64,000 nucleotides of DNA. It comes from DATCDE01 sp038252405. GTDB lineage: Bacteria; Actinomycetota; Actinomycetes; Prado026. The notes under the pieces were generated by a model. It saw only the letters and a list, made by a program, of their open reading frames with translations. It was not told the DNA's origin and ran no database searches. Location: assembly GCA_038252405.1 (NCBI GenBank), contig JBBSAJ010000006.1:38599-102598 (forward strand), in the 5' to 3' direction. A program made the translations under genes and the position numbers. Shown one piece after another: positions 18,961 through 28,498 of this stretch (within the stretch, counting starts at the first letter, position 1; each line of letters opens with the position of its first letter).

Positions 18961-21651
18961 TTATGCCGAGGTGGGGTGCCTGCGGCCGAACCGCCACCAC
19001 TTCTCGGCTCCGACCACGCCGCTGGCCACCAGTCCCAGGGCCACCACGGCCACCCACTCGGTGGCTGACATGGGAGCCGTCTGGAACAGCGTGTTCATGG
19101 CGGGCAGGTAGGTGAACAGCAGCTGCAGGACGACCGTGGTCATCACGCCGTAGACCACTGCGCGGTTGCTGACCCAGCCGAGCTGTCGGACCGGCCGGTC
19201 CAGGGAGCGGCAGTTGAACAGGTAGAAGACCTCGACCGCCACAAAGGCGTTGACCGCGAGGGTGCGGGCACCCTCCAGCGAGCCCCCCGAGGCCTGCTGC
19301 CACTCGAACAGCCCGAAGGCTCCGATCAGCATGATCGTCGAGACCAGGAGGATCCGGCCGACCAGCGTGCCGGTGAGCACCGGTTGCCGGGGGTTGCGCG
19401 GGGGCCGGTCCATGAGGCCGGGCTCCGCCGGCTCGAAGGCCAGCATCAGGCCCAGCGCCACGGCCGTGGTCATGTTGATCCACAGGATCTGCACCGGCAG
19501 GATCGGCAGATCGGTCGCCAGCACGATCGCGGTCAGGATCACCAGACCCTCGGCGAGATTCGTCGGCAGCGTCCAGGTGATGAACTTGGTGAGGTTGTCG
19601 AAGACGCCGCGGCCCTCCTCGATGGCGGCCTCGATGGTGGCGAAGTCGTCGTCGGTCAGCACCATGTCGGCGGACTCCTTGGCGACGTCGGTGCCGGTCA
19701 CGCCCATGGCGATGCCGATGTCTGCCTGTTTCAGCGCCGGGGCGTCGTTCACACCGTCCCCCGTCATGGCGACGACGTGGTGCCGGCGTTGCAGTCCTTC
19801 GACGATCCGCAGCTTCTGCTCCGCGGACACCCGGGCGAAGACCGCTGTGCGCTCCAGGACCTCCGGCAGCGCGTCGTCCGGGACGTCAGCGAGTTCGATG
19901 CCCGTGATCACCGACGGCGGGTCGCCCTCCGCGCCGTCCAGCCCGACCTGGACGGCGATCGCCCGCGCGGTCGCGGCGTGGTCCCCGGTGATCATCTTCA
20001 CCCGGATGCCGGCGGTCCGGCAGCTGCGGACCGCGCTGACCGCCTCGGGGCGGGGCGGGTCCTCCATCGCCTGCAGGCCGAGGAAGGTGAGACCGCCGAC
20101 CGACTCCTCGCGGAGCGCGGGCACGGCGCGGTCGGCGGGGTACTCGGTGCGCGCGAAGGCCAGGACACGCAGGGCCTGCCCGGACAGCTCCTCGGTGACG
20201 GCCAGGACCGCCGCGCGGTCGAGCGGCTCCGGTCGGCCGTCCGCACCCAGCTGGGACGTGCAGAGCCCGAGCACCCGCTCGACGCCGCCCTTGACCGCGA
20301 CCATGGACGTCGTCCCCGTCCGGTGCAGGGTGGCCATGAAGCGGCGCTCGGACTCGAACGGCAGCGTCTCCAGCCGTGGCCAGCGCGCCTGCACCGCCGA
20401 GACGTCCAGACCGGACTCAGCTGCGCTGACCAGCAGAGCCGCCTCGGTGGGGTCCCCGCTGGTCGTCCACCGCCCGTCCGGCCGGGCGGCCTGGGCGTCG
20501 TTGCACAAGACACCGGCCTCCAGGCAGCCGGCCACGACCGGGTGAGTGACCACGAGCCCCGCAGCCGGTGGACCGAACCGCTGTCCTCCGGCGACCACCG
20601 TGCGCACGGTCATCCGGTTCTGGGTCAAGGTGCCGGTCTTGTCCGAGCAGATGATGGTGGTGCTGCCCAGGGTCTCGGTGGCCGGCAGCTTGCGGATGAT
20701 CGCGTGCCGACGAGCCATCCGTCCCATTCCGATGGCCAAGGTGATGGTCACCGCCGCGGGCAGCCCCTCGGGGATCGCCCCAACAGCCAGCGCCACGGCG
20801 GCGTTGAGCATGTCCGATACCGACTCGCCCCGTGCGACGCCCAGCCCGAAGCTCAGCCCGGCGAGCACGAGGATCGCCATGGTCAGCCACTTGCTGAACG
20901 TGGCCAGCTTCCGGGTGAGCGGGGTGGAGACCTCCGCCGTCTGTCCCACCAGCCGGTGGATGCGGCCGATCTCGGTGTCACCACCGGTGGCCACCACGAT
21001 CCCGCGACCATCACCTCTGCGGACCAGGCTGCTGGAGTAGGCCATGTTCAGCCGGTCCCCCAGGCCCACCTCGAGCGGCAGCGGGAGCGGGTGCTTGGAC
21101 GCCGCCACCGACTCGCCGGTCAGCGACGACTCGTCGACGCTCAGGTCCTGCACGTGGGTCAGCCGCAGGTCGGCCGGCACCTTGTCGCCGGCCCGCAGGA
21201 CCACGACATCGCCGGGAACCACGTCGGCCGAGTCGATACGTCGTGACTCCCCGTCCCGCACCACACTGGCGTGGGTCCGGGTCAGGGCCACCAGCGCCTC
21301 CAGGGCCTGGCCGGCTCGGGACTCCTGGATGAACCCGACCACCGCGTTCACCAGCACGACGCCGACGATCACGGCGAAGTCGACGATGTCCCCGAGCAGC
21401 AGGGTCACCGTCGCCGCACCGAGCAGCACGTAGATCAGCGGGTGGTGGAACTGCAGCAGGAAACGCCGGACCGGTCCACGCTGGCCGATCCGGGGCAGCA
21501 CGTTCGGACCGAACCGGTCCAGCCGGGAGGCCGCCTCCTCGCGGGTCAGGCCGTCGGACTCGTCGGTCTCCAGCAGGAGGACGACCTCGTGCACCGGCAG
21601 CCCATGATGGTCGTGCCGATCGGCCCCGATGGCCAGGCTAGGCGAGGTCAT
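18961..21651 (-). CDS. P2-type cation-transporting ATPase (CtpF/PacL-like)
   Basis: The 896-aa pump has an N-terminal cation-ATPase domain, TGES in the actuator, IPEGLPAAVTIT in helix 4, phosphorylation motif CSDKTGTLT, GDHAATA and GDGVNDAPAL, with ten membrane segments. The PEGLPA helix 4 and NMTTAVALG in helix 6 place it with the P2A-like Ca2+/Mn2+-type pumps; CtpF of mycobacteria is the closest kind I recall. The substrate is not certain. The start overlaps the upstream universal stress gene by 14 bp, so the two are coupled. Confidence 0.9.
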   Translation of the reverse strand: MTSPSLAIGADRHDHHGLPVHEVVLLLETDESDGLTREEAASRLDRFGPNVLPRIGQRGPVRRFLLQFHHPLIYVLLGAATVTLLLGDIVDFAVIVGVVLVNAVVGFIQESRAGQALEALVALTRTHASVVRDGESRRIDSADVVPGDVVVLRAGDKVPADLRLTHVQDLSVDESSLTGESVAASKHPLPLPLEVGLGDRLNMAYSSSLVRRGDGRGIVVATGGDTEIGRIHRLVGQTAEVSTPLTRKLATFSKWLTMAILVLAGLSFGLGVARGESVSDMLNAAVALAVGAIPEGLPAAVTITLAIGMGRMARRHAIIRKLPATETLGSTTIICSDKTGTLTQNRMTVRTVVAGGQRFGPPAAGLVVTHPVVAGCLEAGVLCNDAQAARPDGRWTTSGDPTEAALLVSAAESGLDVSAVQARWPRLETLPFESERRFMATLHRTGTTSMVAVKGGVERVLGLCTSQLGADGRPEPLDRAAVLAVTEELSGQALRVLAFARTEYPADRAVPALREESVGGLTFLGLQAMEDPPRPEAVSAVRSCRTAGIRVKMITGDHAATARAIAVQVGLDGAEGDPPSVITGIELADVPDDALPEVLERTAVFARVSAEQKLRIVEGLQRRHHVVAMTGDGVNDAPALKQADIGIAMGVTGTDVAKESADMVLTDDDFATIEAAIEEGRGVFDNLTKFITWTLPTNLAEGLVILTAIVLATDLPILPVQILWINMTTAVALGLMLAFEPAEPGLMDRPPRNPRQPVLTGTLVGRILLVSTIMLIGAFGLFEWQQASGGSLEGARTLAVNAFVAVEVFYLFNCRSLDRPVRQLGWVSNRAVVYGVMTTVVLQLLFTYLPAMNTLFQTAPMSATEWVAVVALGLVASGVVGAEKWWRFGRRHPTSA

Positions 21652-22471
21652 CGTCGTCGGGCCCGGGTTCGTCGACGGCCCTGGCCAGCAGGACCGAGCA
21701 GGGCGCGTGGTGGGCCACGGCGCTGGCGGTGGAGCCCAGCCGCAGCCGACTCAGTCCGGTGTGGCCCCGGGTGCCCAGCACGACCAGGTCGGGAGCGAGC
21801 TGGCCGATCGCGGAGAAGATGTCCACCCGCACGTTGACGAAGACGTCCAGCGGTCCCGGCTGCTGGACCATCGACTCCACCCGCGCCGCGTGCGCACCGA
21901 GTGCCCCCACTGCGGCGTCCACCGCCGGTGCCGGGTCGCGGTCGTGCTCCACCACTCCGAGCACGGTCACGTCCGCACGGTCGAGCCAGGGCATCGCCGC
22001 CAGCGACTGCACCGCACGGCCGGCGTGCCGGGAACCGTCGACGCAGACCAGCACCTGACGGGTGGGCCGGGCGTGCCGCACGATCAGCAGGGGCGACGGC
22101 GGGCACTGCAGCAGCCACTCGGCGGTGCTGCCCAGGTGCAGGTGTTTCCACAGCCCGTTCCCCCGCGGTCCGATCACCAGCAGGTGTGTGCCAGTCCGGG
22201 CACCCAGGACGGCTCGCGGGTCGCCGTGCGCCGTCAGGTGCGCGACCTCGTCGACCTGGGCCTCAGCGAAGAGCTGCCGCGGGTGCTGGTGCTGCCACGG
22301 TCGTGGCTGCGCCGCCTCAGGGCCCGGCGGCGGACCGGACGGCGTGGGACGGATGGTGAGCACCTCCACGCCCCAGCCCGGCCATGCGTGGTTGTTCAGC
22401 CACAGCCAGGCGACGTCGGCGCCGGCCGACCCGTCGTCCGCGAAGGTGAGCCGATGCGCCGGGCGAGCCAT
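21638..22471 (-). CDS. Tandem universal stress protein
   Basis: The 277-aa protein holds two Usp domains. The second (from about residue 138) is complete, with VLVCVDGS and the ATP-binding motif GTRGHTGLSRLRLGSTASAV. The first is more diverged, with IGPRGNGLWKHLHLGSTAEWLL. Tandem Usp proteins beside a CtpF-like ATPase recall the hypoxia/dormancy genes of mycobacteria. It is the first gene of a two-gene unit with the ATPase downstream. A hairpin-forming repeat lies 31 bp before its start. Confidence 0.9.
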   Translation of the reverse strand: MARPAHRLTFADDGSAGADVAWLWLNNHAWPGWGVEVLTIRPTPSGPPPGPEAAQPRPWQHQHPRQLFAEAQVDEVAHLTAHGDPRAVLGARTGTHLLVIGPRGNGLWKHLHLGSTAEWLLQCPPSPLLIVRHARPTRQVLVCVDGSRHAGRAVQSLAAMPWLDRADVTVLGVVEHDRDPAPAVDAAVGALGAHAARVESMVQQPGPLDVFVNVRVDIFSAIGQLAPDLVVLGTRGHTGLSRLRLGSTASAVAHHAPCSVLLARAVDEPGPDDDDLA

Positions 22472-22501
22472 GAGGACCTCCTCACGACCCAGTCAACCGG
22501 A

Positions 22502-22522
22502 CCGTGGGCGAACCGCCCACGG
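22502..22522. terminator. Hairpin between the helical-protein gene and the usp gene
   Basis: CCGTGGGCG and CGCCCACGG form a perfect 9-bp stem with a 3-base loop, 8 bp after the stop of the gene at 22531. There is no T-run, so it could be a stem-loop terminator or an attenuating or regulatory palindrome for the usp gene. Confidence 0.45.
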
Positions 22523-22530
22523 GCCGTTCG

Positions 22531-22923
22531 TCACTCGCCGCCGATGTCCACCTGGTAGGCGTTGTGCAGCAGGTCGCTGGCCTTCCGCTCCCATCGACGC
22601 AGCTTGCGGGCGACCTCGGCGGTCATCGTGCTGACCGCGGCGACGGACGAGGGGTCTTCGGCCTGCTCTCCGACGACGGTGCGGGCCTCCCGGACCCGTT
22701 GCCCGACGACGTCCAGCTCACGGTCCATCGTGCTGGCCAGGTCGGCGAGCTGCGGCGCGTCGGCTACGAGCTGGTCGTGCAGCCGCGGGTGGTTCGCGCG
22801 GTGCTCGAGGATGCGCTCCTCCAGCCGGTCGAGGGCCTGGACGAGCGCCACCCACCAGGCGGCCTCCGGCTGAGGGGAGCGGGTCAGCTGGTCGATGCGG
22901 TCCAGCGGGGCAATGGCGGGCAT
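22531..22923 (-). CDS. Conserved-looking helical protein of unknown function
   Basis: The 130-aa cytoplasmic protein is almost entirely helical and rich in charged residues, with aromatic pairs (EAAWWVALVQALDRLEERI). The second half (DRELDVVGQRVREARTVVGEQ) could form a coiled coil. I recognise no named family. The ATG follows GAGGCTCTC with a modest ribosome site. It is divergent from the dienelactone-hydrolase gene and sits in the stress-gene group, which is the only hint to its role. Confidence 0.7.
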   Translation of the reverse strand: MPAIAPLDRIDQLTRSPQPEAAWWVALVQALDRLEERILEHRANHPRLHDQLVADAPQLADLASTMDRELDVVGQRVREARTVVGEQAEDPSSVAAVSTMTAEVARKLRRWERKASDLLHNAYQVDIGGE

Positions 22924-23057
22924 GAGAGCCTCCTGACCGAGGGGGGACGGGGCGTCACTCCCGAGGATGCCGACGCCTCGCGCCGTGATCCATGCCCAGG
23001 CGCCGTCGAGTTGATGTCGATCGGATGACTAACCTGGTGGAGCAAGGAGGTGCGGGC

Positions 23058-23771
23058 ATGGCTGACGTCGAGCTGCGCGTCGAGGACGGACGGCTCCCGG
23101 CCTACCTCGCCGAACCCGGGTCGCCAGGCCCGTGGCCGGGCGTGGTGGTGATCCACGAGGCCTTCGGGCTGACCGAGGACATCCGGTCCATCGCCGATCG
23201 GCTGGCCCGGGCGGGATACCTGGCCCTCGCCCCGGACTTCCTGGCCTGGGGCAGCCGGTTCACCTGCCTACGGTCGGCCTTCGCCCAGCTGCGCACCGGG
23301 CACGGCCGGACCTTCGACGAGCTGGCCGAGGCCCGGCGCTGGCTGGCCGGCCAGCCGGGCTGCACCGGCCGGGTCGGGGTGATCGGGTTCTGCCTGGGGG
23401 GTGGCTTCGCCCTGCTGTCCGCCGGTTCCGGGTTCGATGTGGCTGCCGTCAACTACGGACTGGTGCCGGCCGACGCCGAACGCGCCCTGGCCGGCGCCTG
23501 CCCCCTGGTGGCCTCGTTCGGTGCCAGGGACCGGAGCCTGCGCGGCGGTGACGAGCGGCTGCGGTCGGCGCTGGACGCGCTGGGGGTCGAGCACGACGTG
23601 CGGACCTACCCGGACGCCGGCCACAGCTTCATGAACCACCACGTCGGGCCGCTCAAGCGCGCCATGGGATCAGTGATCGGAGCGGCCTACCACGATCCGT
23701 CGGCACAGGACGCCTGGACCAGGATCCTCGCCTACTTCGACACCCACCTGCGACCGGAGGGAACGCCATGA
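23058..23771 (+). CDS. Dienelactone hydrolase family protein
   Basis: The 237-aa alpha/beta-hydrolase has the DLH nucleophile motif GFCLGGG (Cys112), the oxyanion-region VVVIHEAFGL near residue 30 and the catalytic histidine in DAGHSFMNHH. ATG 23058 follows AGGAGGTG; the frame upstream of it has no similarity. The natural substrate is unknown, as for most bacterial DLH homologues outside chlorocatechol operons. The stop overlaps the next gene (ATGA), so the two are co-translated. Confidence 0.9.
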   Translation: MADVELRVEDGRLPAYLAEPGSPGPWPGVVVIHEAFGLTEDIRSIADRLARAGYLALAPDFLAWGSRFTCLRSAFAQLRTGHGRTFDELAEARRWLAGQPGCTGRVGVIGFCLGGGFALLSAGSGFDVAAVNYGLVPADAERALAGACPLVASFGARDRSLRGGDERLRSALDALGVEHDVRTYPDAGHSFMNHHVGPLKRAMGSVIGAAYHDPSAQDAWTRILAYFDTHLRPEGTP

Positions 23772-24043
23772 TCGGCGACATCATCTGGATCCTCATCATC
23801 GGCACCGTGATCGGCCTGCTGGCCCGGCTGGTGGTTCCGGGACGTCAGCCGATCCCGATGTGGCTGACCGTGCTCATCGGCATCATCGGCGCCCTCGTCG
23901 GGAACTGGCTGGCCACCTTGCTCGGGGTCCGCAGCACCGCGGGGATCGACTGGATCCGGCACCTCCTGCAGATCGCGGTCGCTGCCGGCGGGGTGGCCGG
24001 CACCGTCAGCATTTTGGGCCGGCGCGGCTCGACCCGCGCCTGA
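23768..24043 (+). CDS. GlsB/YeaQ/YmgE-family membrane protein
   Basis: The 91-aa protein has three hydrophobic segments with the glycine pattern of the transglycosylase-associated (GlsB/YeaQ/YmgE) family: IIWILIIGTVIGLLARLVVPGRQP, then a WLTVLIGIIGALVGNWLA helix. Members are small stress-induced membrane proteins of unclear function. It is coupled to the DLH gene by an ATGA overlap. Confidence 0.88.
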   Translation: MIGDIIWILIIGTVIGLLARLVVPGRQPIPMWLTVLIGIIGALVGNWLATLLGVRSTAGIDWIRHLLQIAVAAGGVAGTVSILGRRGSTRA

Positions 24044-24056
24044 CGCCGACCGTCGG

Positions 24057-25454
24057 TCAGTCGGAGCACAGGAAGGCGGCGGCCGTGCCGGGCGGCGCGA
24101 CCTCGGTGGACATGGCGAAGCGCAGCTGCCGGTCACCGGTCGGCTCCGGCACCCGTGCGTCGAGGTAGAAGACCAGGAACGGGGCGCCCAGGCACGGCTG
24201 GCTGTCCATCGCGCGGAACCGCACGGTCACCCCGAGCCGGCCGGCGGCGTCCGGAGCCTGCCAGGCCGTGGCGTCGAACAGCGGGGTCAGCGAGCCGGAC
24301 GCGTTGTTGGACGGTGCGACCAGCCGGGCCTGCTGGACCCGGCCCGCGGGCAGCTGGACGACCAGCCGGGCCGTGAGCGTCCCCGTCGGCGGGTCATAGC
24401 TCGACTGCCCCGGCACGGTCACGGCGACCGGTGTGGTGATCCCCCCGCAGGCGGCGCTGAGCGCCGCCTGGAGCTCGGTGGCCGCGGACCGGGTCAGCGG
24501 GACGCCGGGCGGCTCCCACTCGTGGGGCGGGCTGCCCGGCGTCTGCTGGCCGACCGACGCGACGAGGGGCAGCGGCGTCTGCTGGGTGCTCGTGGGCAAG
24601 GTGAGCTGCGCCCAGGACAGACAGGTCGACAGGGTCAGCCGGGTGCGCACGGTGGTGCTCTGCCCGCGCGCGACGGTGACGGAGGTCACCGCCGGGTCGA
24701 CCGTGTTGCCCCAGCCGTTTCGGCCCGTGGTCCAGGCGACCGCGTCGAGGGGGCCGTCGTTGCGGACGGTGACGGCCAGGTCGATGGCCGGGTGCAGCGG
24801 GTCGACGCTGGCGCGGACGGTGGTGACGGACACCTGCTGCTGGGTGCGCACCCACGTGCAGGCCCGCTGCACCCGTTCGGCCCAGACCGGCGCCGCCGCG
24901 CCGAGCCGGACCAGCCGCGGCGCCTGGCGGTCCCCGTCCCGCACCAGCACCCGCAGGCGGTAGGCATCCGCCGTGGTGGGCAGCGGGACGGCGGCGCAGT
25001 CGAGGTCGGCGCCGATGATCAGGGCACCGACGGTCGGTGCGGGCCCGCCGAGCAGCGGTGCGCTCGGCAGCAGCGTCGCGGCACGCAGGCCGGGGCCGTC
25101 CAGCCCGAGCAGCTCGACCGAGCGGTGCGGCCCGGCCCACGACTGGTCGGCCAGCGAGACCGCGACCGCCATCTCCACGTGGGTGGGGCCGCCGGGCGGT
25201 CCCTCGGACAGCTGGGCCACCGGGTCGAGCTGGGCGGAGCCCGGGTCGACCGACACGGCCAGCGCCGGTGCCTGGGGTGGCAGCAGCCGCTGGAGGGACA
25301 TCCCGCCCGCCGCGAGGAGCGCGGTCACGACGAGGCCGAGGACGAGGACCCGCCGCGGGCGGGGGCCGAGCGAGGACCACCCGGGAGCGGTCCAGCGGGT
25401 CGGCCGGTCGTCGCCGCTCTCCAGGAGGTCCGGCACGGCTCCGGCTGCGGTCAC
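24057..25454 (-). CDS. Membrane-anchored extracytoplasmic protein, unknown function
   Basis: The 465-aa protein has a cytoplasmic N-terminus of about 34 residues, one membrane helix (VLVLGLVVTALLAAGGM) and a large external part with beta-rich, Ig-like character. Five or six cysteines in the external part could form disulfides. No catalytic motif is visible. The repeated VTVRNDG/VTVPG-type strands suggest a structural or binding role. ATG is the probable start. It is convergent with the gene to its left. Confidence 0.75.
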   Translation of the reverse strand: MTAAGAVPDLLESGDDRPTRWTAPGWSSLGPRPRRVLVLGLVVTALLAAGGMSLQRLLPPQAPALAVSVDPGSAQLDPVAQLSEGPPGGPTHVEMAVAVSLADQSWAGPHRSVELLGLDGPGLRAATLLPSAPLLGGPAPTVGALIIGADLDCAAVPLPTTADAYRLRVLVRDGDRQAPRLVRLGAAAPVWAERVQRACTWVRTQQQVSVTTVRASVDPLHPAIDLAVTVRNDGPLDAVAWTTGRNGWGNTVDPAVTSVTVARGQSTTVRTRLTLSTCLSWAQLTLPTSTQQTPLPLVASVGQQTPGSPPHEWEPPGVPLTRSAATELQAALSAACGGITTPVAVTVPGQSSYDPPTGTLTARLVVQLPAGRVQQARLVAPSNNASGSLTPLFDATAWQAPDAAGRLGVTVRFRAMDSQPCLGAPFLVFYLDARVPEPTGDRQLRFAMSTEVAPPGTAAAFLCSD

Positions 25455-25517
25455 GCAGTCGATGGTAGGCGGCCCGACGGACTGGCCGGTCCGGCCGGTA
25501 CGGCGCAGACTGGGGTC

Positions 25518-25808
25518 ATGGCGGGTTCCGGCGACGACGACCTCGAGCGGCTGATGCGCGAGGTGGAGGCCAGTCTCGGCGGCCCGCCCGCGAAGAAGGC
25601 CAAGGCCGAGGTGACCCCGGCGAAGGGCACCGGCGGTGGCGGGCTGAGCGCGGCCGTGCCGACCGCGTTGGTCTCGGCTGCGGCGGCCGGCGCGGTCACC
25701 TGGCTGCTGTTCGCCGTGCTGCCGTTCGTCAGCGCCTGGTCCGGCGCGTGGGGCGCGGCGCTGGCGACCTTCGTCAGCGTGCTGGTGCTGCGCTGGCGGC
25801 GAGGCTAG
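25518..25808 (+). CDS. Small membrane protein, unknown function
   Basis: The 96-aa product has an acidic, then lysine/alanine-rich N-terminal half (about residues 1-45) and two hydrophobic helices (VPTALVSAAAAGAVTWLLFAVLPFV; AWGAALATFVSVLVLRW). ATG 25518 is chosen because the upstream frame is a shadow of the minus-strand gene. The 3' end overlaps the convergent acyltransferase gene by 35 bp. I recognise no family. Confidence 0.7.
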   Translation: MAGSGDDDLERLMREVEASLGGPPAKKAKAEVTPAKGTGGGGLSAAVPTALVSAAAAGAVTWLLFAVLPFVSAWSGAWGAALATFVSVLVLRWRRG

Positions 25809-27090
25809 CCAGCTCGGCCACGCCGTCCCGGATCCCCGCCGCCAGCACGTCGACGTCGGCGGCGTGCTCGCCGTCCCCGGTGACGCCGACGTGCAGCGAC
25901 CCGTCGTAGCTGAAGATCCCCGTGGTGATCCGGGTGTGGCCGGCCACCGGGATGATCGGGAACATGGCCTGCACCCGGCGCCCGGCCAGGTACACCGGCA
26001 CCCGTGGCCCGGGCACGTTCGTGGTGAGCGTGTCCAGGTACCAGGCCGGAACGGTGCGGCCGGCGGTGCGCACCCCGGCCTCGAGCGCCGCTTGCGGGAC
26101 CAGCCGGTCCGCCAGGCCGAGCAGGCCGGCCAGCGCCACGGGCACGCCGAACGCCCGCATCGCCGCCACCTCGCGGCGCACCAGCCGCAGCCGCTCCACC
26201 GGGTCGTCGACGCCGACCGGGAGCCGGGCCAGCAGCAGGCTCACCTCGTTGTCGCTGCGCACCCCCGTGGGTGGCCGCACCGACACCGGGACGGCGTTGC
26301 GCACGCTGCGCCCGCGGGTCGGCTGCCCGCGGTGCTCGAGCAGCCGGCGGAAGCCCGCGGCCACCCCGGCCAGGACGACGTCGTTGACGGTGCCGCCGAG
26401 GGCGGCCCGGACGGCGGCCACCTCGTCCAGCGGCACGGTCACCGAGACCCAGCGGCGCCGGTCCCCGACCGGGCCGGAGAGCGGGGACGGCGCCTTCGGC
26501 AGCACCGCACCGACGACGTCCGGCAGCCTCGTGAGCGCGGTCGGCAGCGCGGCCAGGCCGGCGAGGAGCTGCCGGGCGGCGCTGCGGGAACGGCCGGACT
26601 CGGCGGCCAGGTCGGCCAGCGTGCGGCCGGGTCCGGGCTGCAGGTCGAACGCGTGCCCGAGCAGCACCAGCGCCCCCAGCCCGTCAGCGATGCTGTGGTG
26701 CACCCGCCAGACCAGCGCCCAGCGGTCCGAGTCGGCGTCCTGGGCGACCCACAGGTCCCACAGCGGCCGGTCCCGCGGCATCCGGGTCTCCATGATCCCG
26801 GACACCATGGCGTCCAGCCCGCCGTGCTCGGCGCAGCACTCCACCCGGTGCGTCTGCTGAGCGAGCGCAGCGGTGGCATCGGTCGACCAGCTCGGCCGGC
26901 GCAGGGTGCCGCCATGGACCAGCCGTTCGCGCAGCCGGCCCATGTCGGGCAGCCGCTCCATGAGCAGGTCGGCGATCTCCCCGTCCGACGGCGGCGGTCC
27001 CTCCGCGACGGCCACCGTGCCGATCGCGATGGGCGGCCCGTCACCCTCCATGGCCAGCCACGCGGTGTCCAGGGCGTGCAACCGATCCAT
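25774..27090 (-). CDS. Wax ester synthase / diacylglycerol acyltransferase (WS/DGAT)
   Basis: The 438-aa enzyme begins MDRLHALDTAWLAMEG, typical of actinobacterial WS/DGATs, and has the active-site motif HHSIADG (about residues 134-140). Further family blocks are GTVNDVVLAGVAAGFRRLL and TNVPGPRVPVYLAG. It joins acyl-CoA to diacylglycerol or long alcohols to make storage lipid. ATG 27090 is chosen over the longer upstream frame, which has no similarity. The gene stands alone in its orientation. Confidence 0.92.
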   Translation of the reverse strand: MDRLHALDTAWLAMEGDGPPIAIGTVAVAEGPPPSDGEIADLLMERLPDMGRLRERLVHGGTLRRPSWSTDATAALAQQTHRVECCAEHGGLDAMVSGIMETRMPRDRPLWDLWVAQDADSDRWALVWRVHHSIADGLGALVLLGHAFDLQPGPGRTLADLAAESGRSRSAARQLLAGLAALPTALTRLPDVVGAVLPKAPSPLSGPVGDRRRWVSVTVPLDEVAAVRAALGGTVNDVVLAGVAAGFRRLLEHRGQPTRGRSVRNAVPVSVRPPTGVRSDNEVSLLLARLPVGVDDPVERLRLVRREVAAMRAFGVPVALAGLLGLADRLVPQAALEAGVRTAGRTVPAWYLDTLTTNVPGPRVPVYLAGRRVQAMFPIIPVAGHTRITTGIFSYDGSLHVGVTGDGEHAADVDVLAAGIRDGVAELASLAASAAPAR

Positions 27091-27240
27091 CGCCGACCCC
27101 TCGTCGTCCGTCGCCCATCCAGGGTGTCCCGGGCGCAGCCGACCCGGCCAGAGGCCGAAAGCCCCTGACCTGCCCCGCGGTGCCCGGATGGACTGGACAG
27201 GTCGCAACCCCGACCCGACTCGACCCGACCGGAGGCCGCC

Positions 27241-28488
27241 ATGCCCGAGCCGTTCGACCTGGTGCCGGTGGCCTCGCCGCTGCACGACGCCGCGGCGCTG
27301 CAGCGGTTCACCGCGGCGTACCGCGACGCGCTGGCCGGCCTGGGTGGTCGTCCCGCGGCCGCGGCACCGACCGACGCGCCGCTCGCGGTGCTGGTCACCA
27401 CCGGGGGCACCGAGCACGCGATCCTCGAGCTCTGGCAGCGGCAGCAGGGGGCCTGGCCGGGCGAGCCGCTGGTCCTGGTGGCCACCCCGGACAGCAACAG
27501 CCTGCCGGCCTGCCTGGAGGCGCTGGCCCGGGTTCAGCAGGACGACGGCGCCGGGCGCATCGTCTACTTCCCGACGCCGGCCGACGCAGCCGCTGCCGCG
27601 GAGCTCGGTGCCCTCATGGAGGTGCTGCGGGTGCGCCGGCAGCTGCACCGCACCCGGATCGGCCTGGTGGGCGACCCCTCCGACTGGCTGGTGGCCAGCT
27701 CACCCACGGCGGAGGTGGTGCGTCGGTCGTGGGGGCCCGAGGTGGTGCCGGTGGCGATCGGCCGGGCGGTGGACGGGTACCGGGCCGCCCCCGAGCCGGT
27801 GGTGCTGCAGCTGGCCCGCTCGGTGTCCACGGGCGCCTCGGCGTTCGGCGAGACCGACGAGCGGACCGTGGCGGCGGCGGCGCGGCTGCACCCGGCGCTG
27901 CGTCGGCTGGTCGACGAGGACCGGCTGGACGCCGTCGCCGTGCGCTGCTTCGACCTGCTCACGTCGGTGCAGACGTCCGGCTGCGTGGCGCTGGCCGAGC
28001 TCAACGACGAGGGCATCGTGGCCGGGTGCGAGGGCGACGTGGTCAGCACCGTGGCCATGCTCTGGGTGCACGCCCTGACCGGCGGGGCGGCCTGGATGGC
28101 CAACCCGGCCCGGGTCGACCCGGCGTCCGGCCTCGTGCGGCTGGCACACTGCACGATCGCGCGGTCGCTGACCAGCGGCTACGCCCTGCGCTCGCACTTC
28201 GAGTCCGGCATCGGGGTCGGCATCGCCGCCCAGGTGCCGCCGGGGCCAGTCACCCTGGTCCGGATCGGCGGCGCCGGGCTGGACCGGCTGTTCCTGGCCG
28301 AGGGCGAGGCCGCCCCCGCGGGCCCGGACGAGGCATTGTGCCGCACCCAGGTGGACGTGACGGTCGGGCCGGACGCCGTGGCCGACCTGCTCGCGCAGCC
28401 GCTCGGCAACCACATCGTGGTGGTGCCCGGGCGGCACGCGGCGTGGTTGCGCCGCTACCACGACCTGGCGGTCCGGTCCGGGCGCTGA
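27241..28488 (+). CDS. L-fucose/L-arabinose isomerase-fold protein
   Basis: The 415-aa protein resembles the fucose-isomerase-like superfamily rather than a canonical sugar isomerase. The N-terminal half has alternating strands with VLVTTGGTEHAILELW and RIGLVGDPSDW. The second half has SGCVALAELNDEGIVAGCEGDV, AWMANPARVD, and LAHCTIARSL (probable metal-site region), ending with GNHIVVVPGRHA. No sugar-utilisation genes are nearby. The following alpha/beta-hydrolase starts 10 bp later, so the pair is probably co-transcribed. The substrate is unknown. Confidence 0.75.
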   Translation: MPEPFDLVPVASPLHDAAALQRFTAAYRDALAGLGGRPAAAAPTDAPLAVLVTTGGTEHAILELWQRQQGAWPGEPLVLVATPDSNSLPACLEALARVQQDDGAGRIVYFPTPADAAAAAELGALMEVLRVRRQLHRTRIGLVGDPSDWLVASSPTAEVVRRSWGPEVVPVAIGRAVDGYRAAPEPVVLQLARSVSTGASAFGETDERTVAAAARLHPALRRLVDEDRLDAVAVRCFDLLTSVQTSGCVALAELNDEGIVAGCEGDVVSTVAMLWVHALTGGAAWMANPARVDPASGLVRLAHCTIARSLTSGYALRSHFESGIGVGIAAQVPPGPVTLVRIGGAGLDRLFLAEGEAAPAGPDEALCRTQVDVTVGPDAVADLLAQPLGNHIVVVPGRHAAWLRRYHDLAVRSGR

Positions 28489-28498
28489 CGAGGTCACG

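Noticed and set aside
22924..23057. Possible DosR-type site in the divergent gap before the dienelactone hydrolase gene
   Set aside because: Only a GGGGAC fragment is present, with no matching inverted half.
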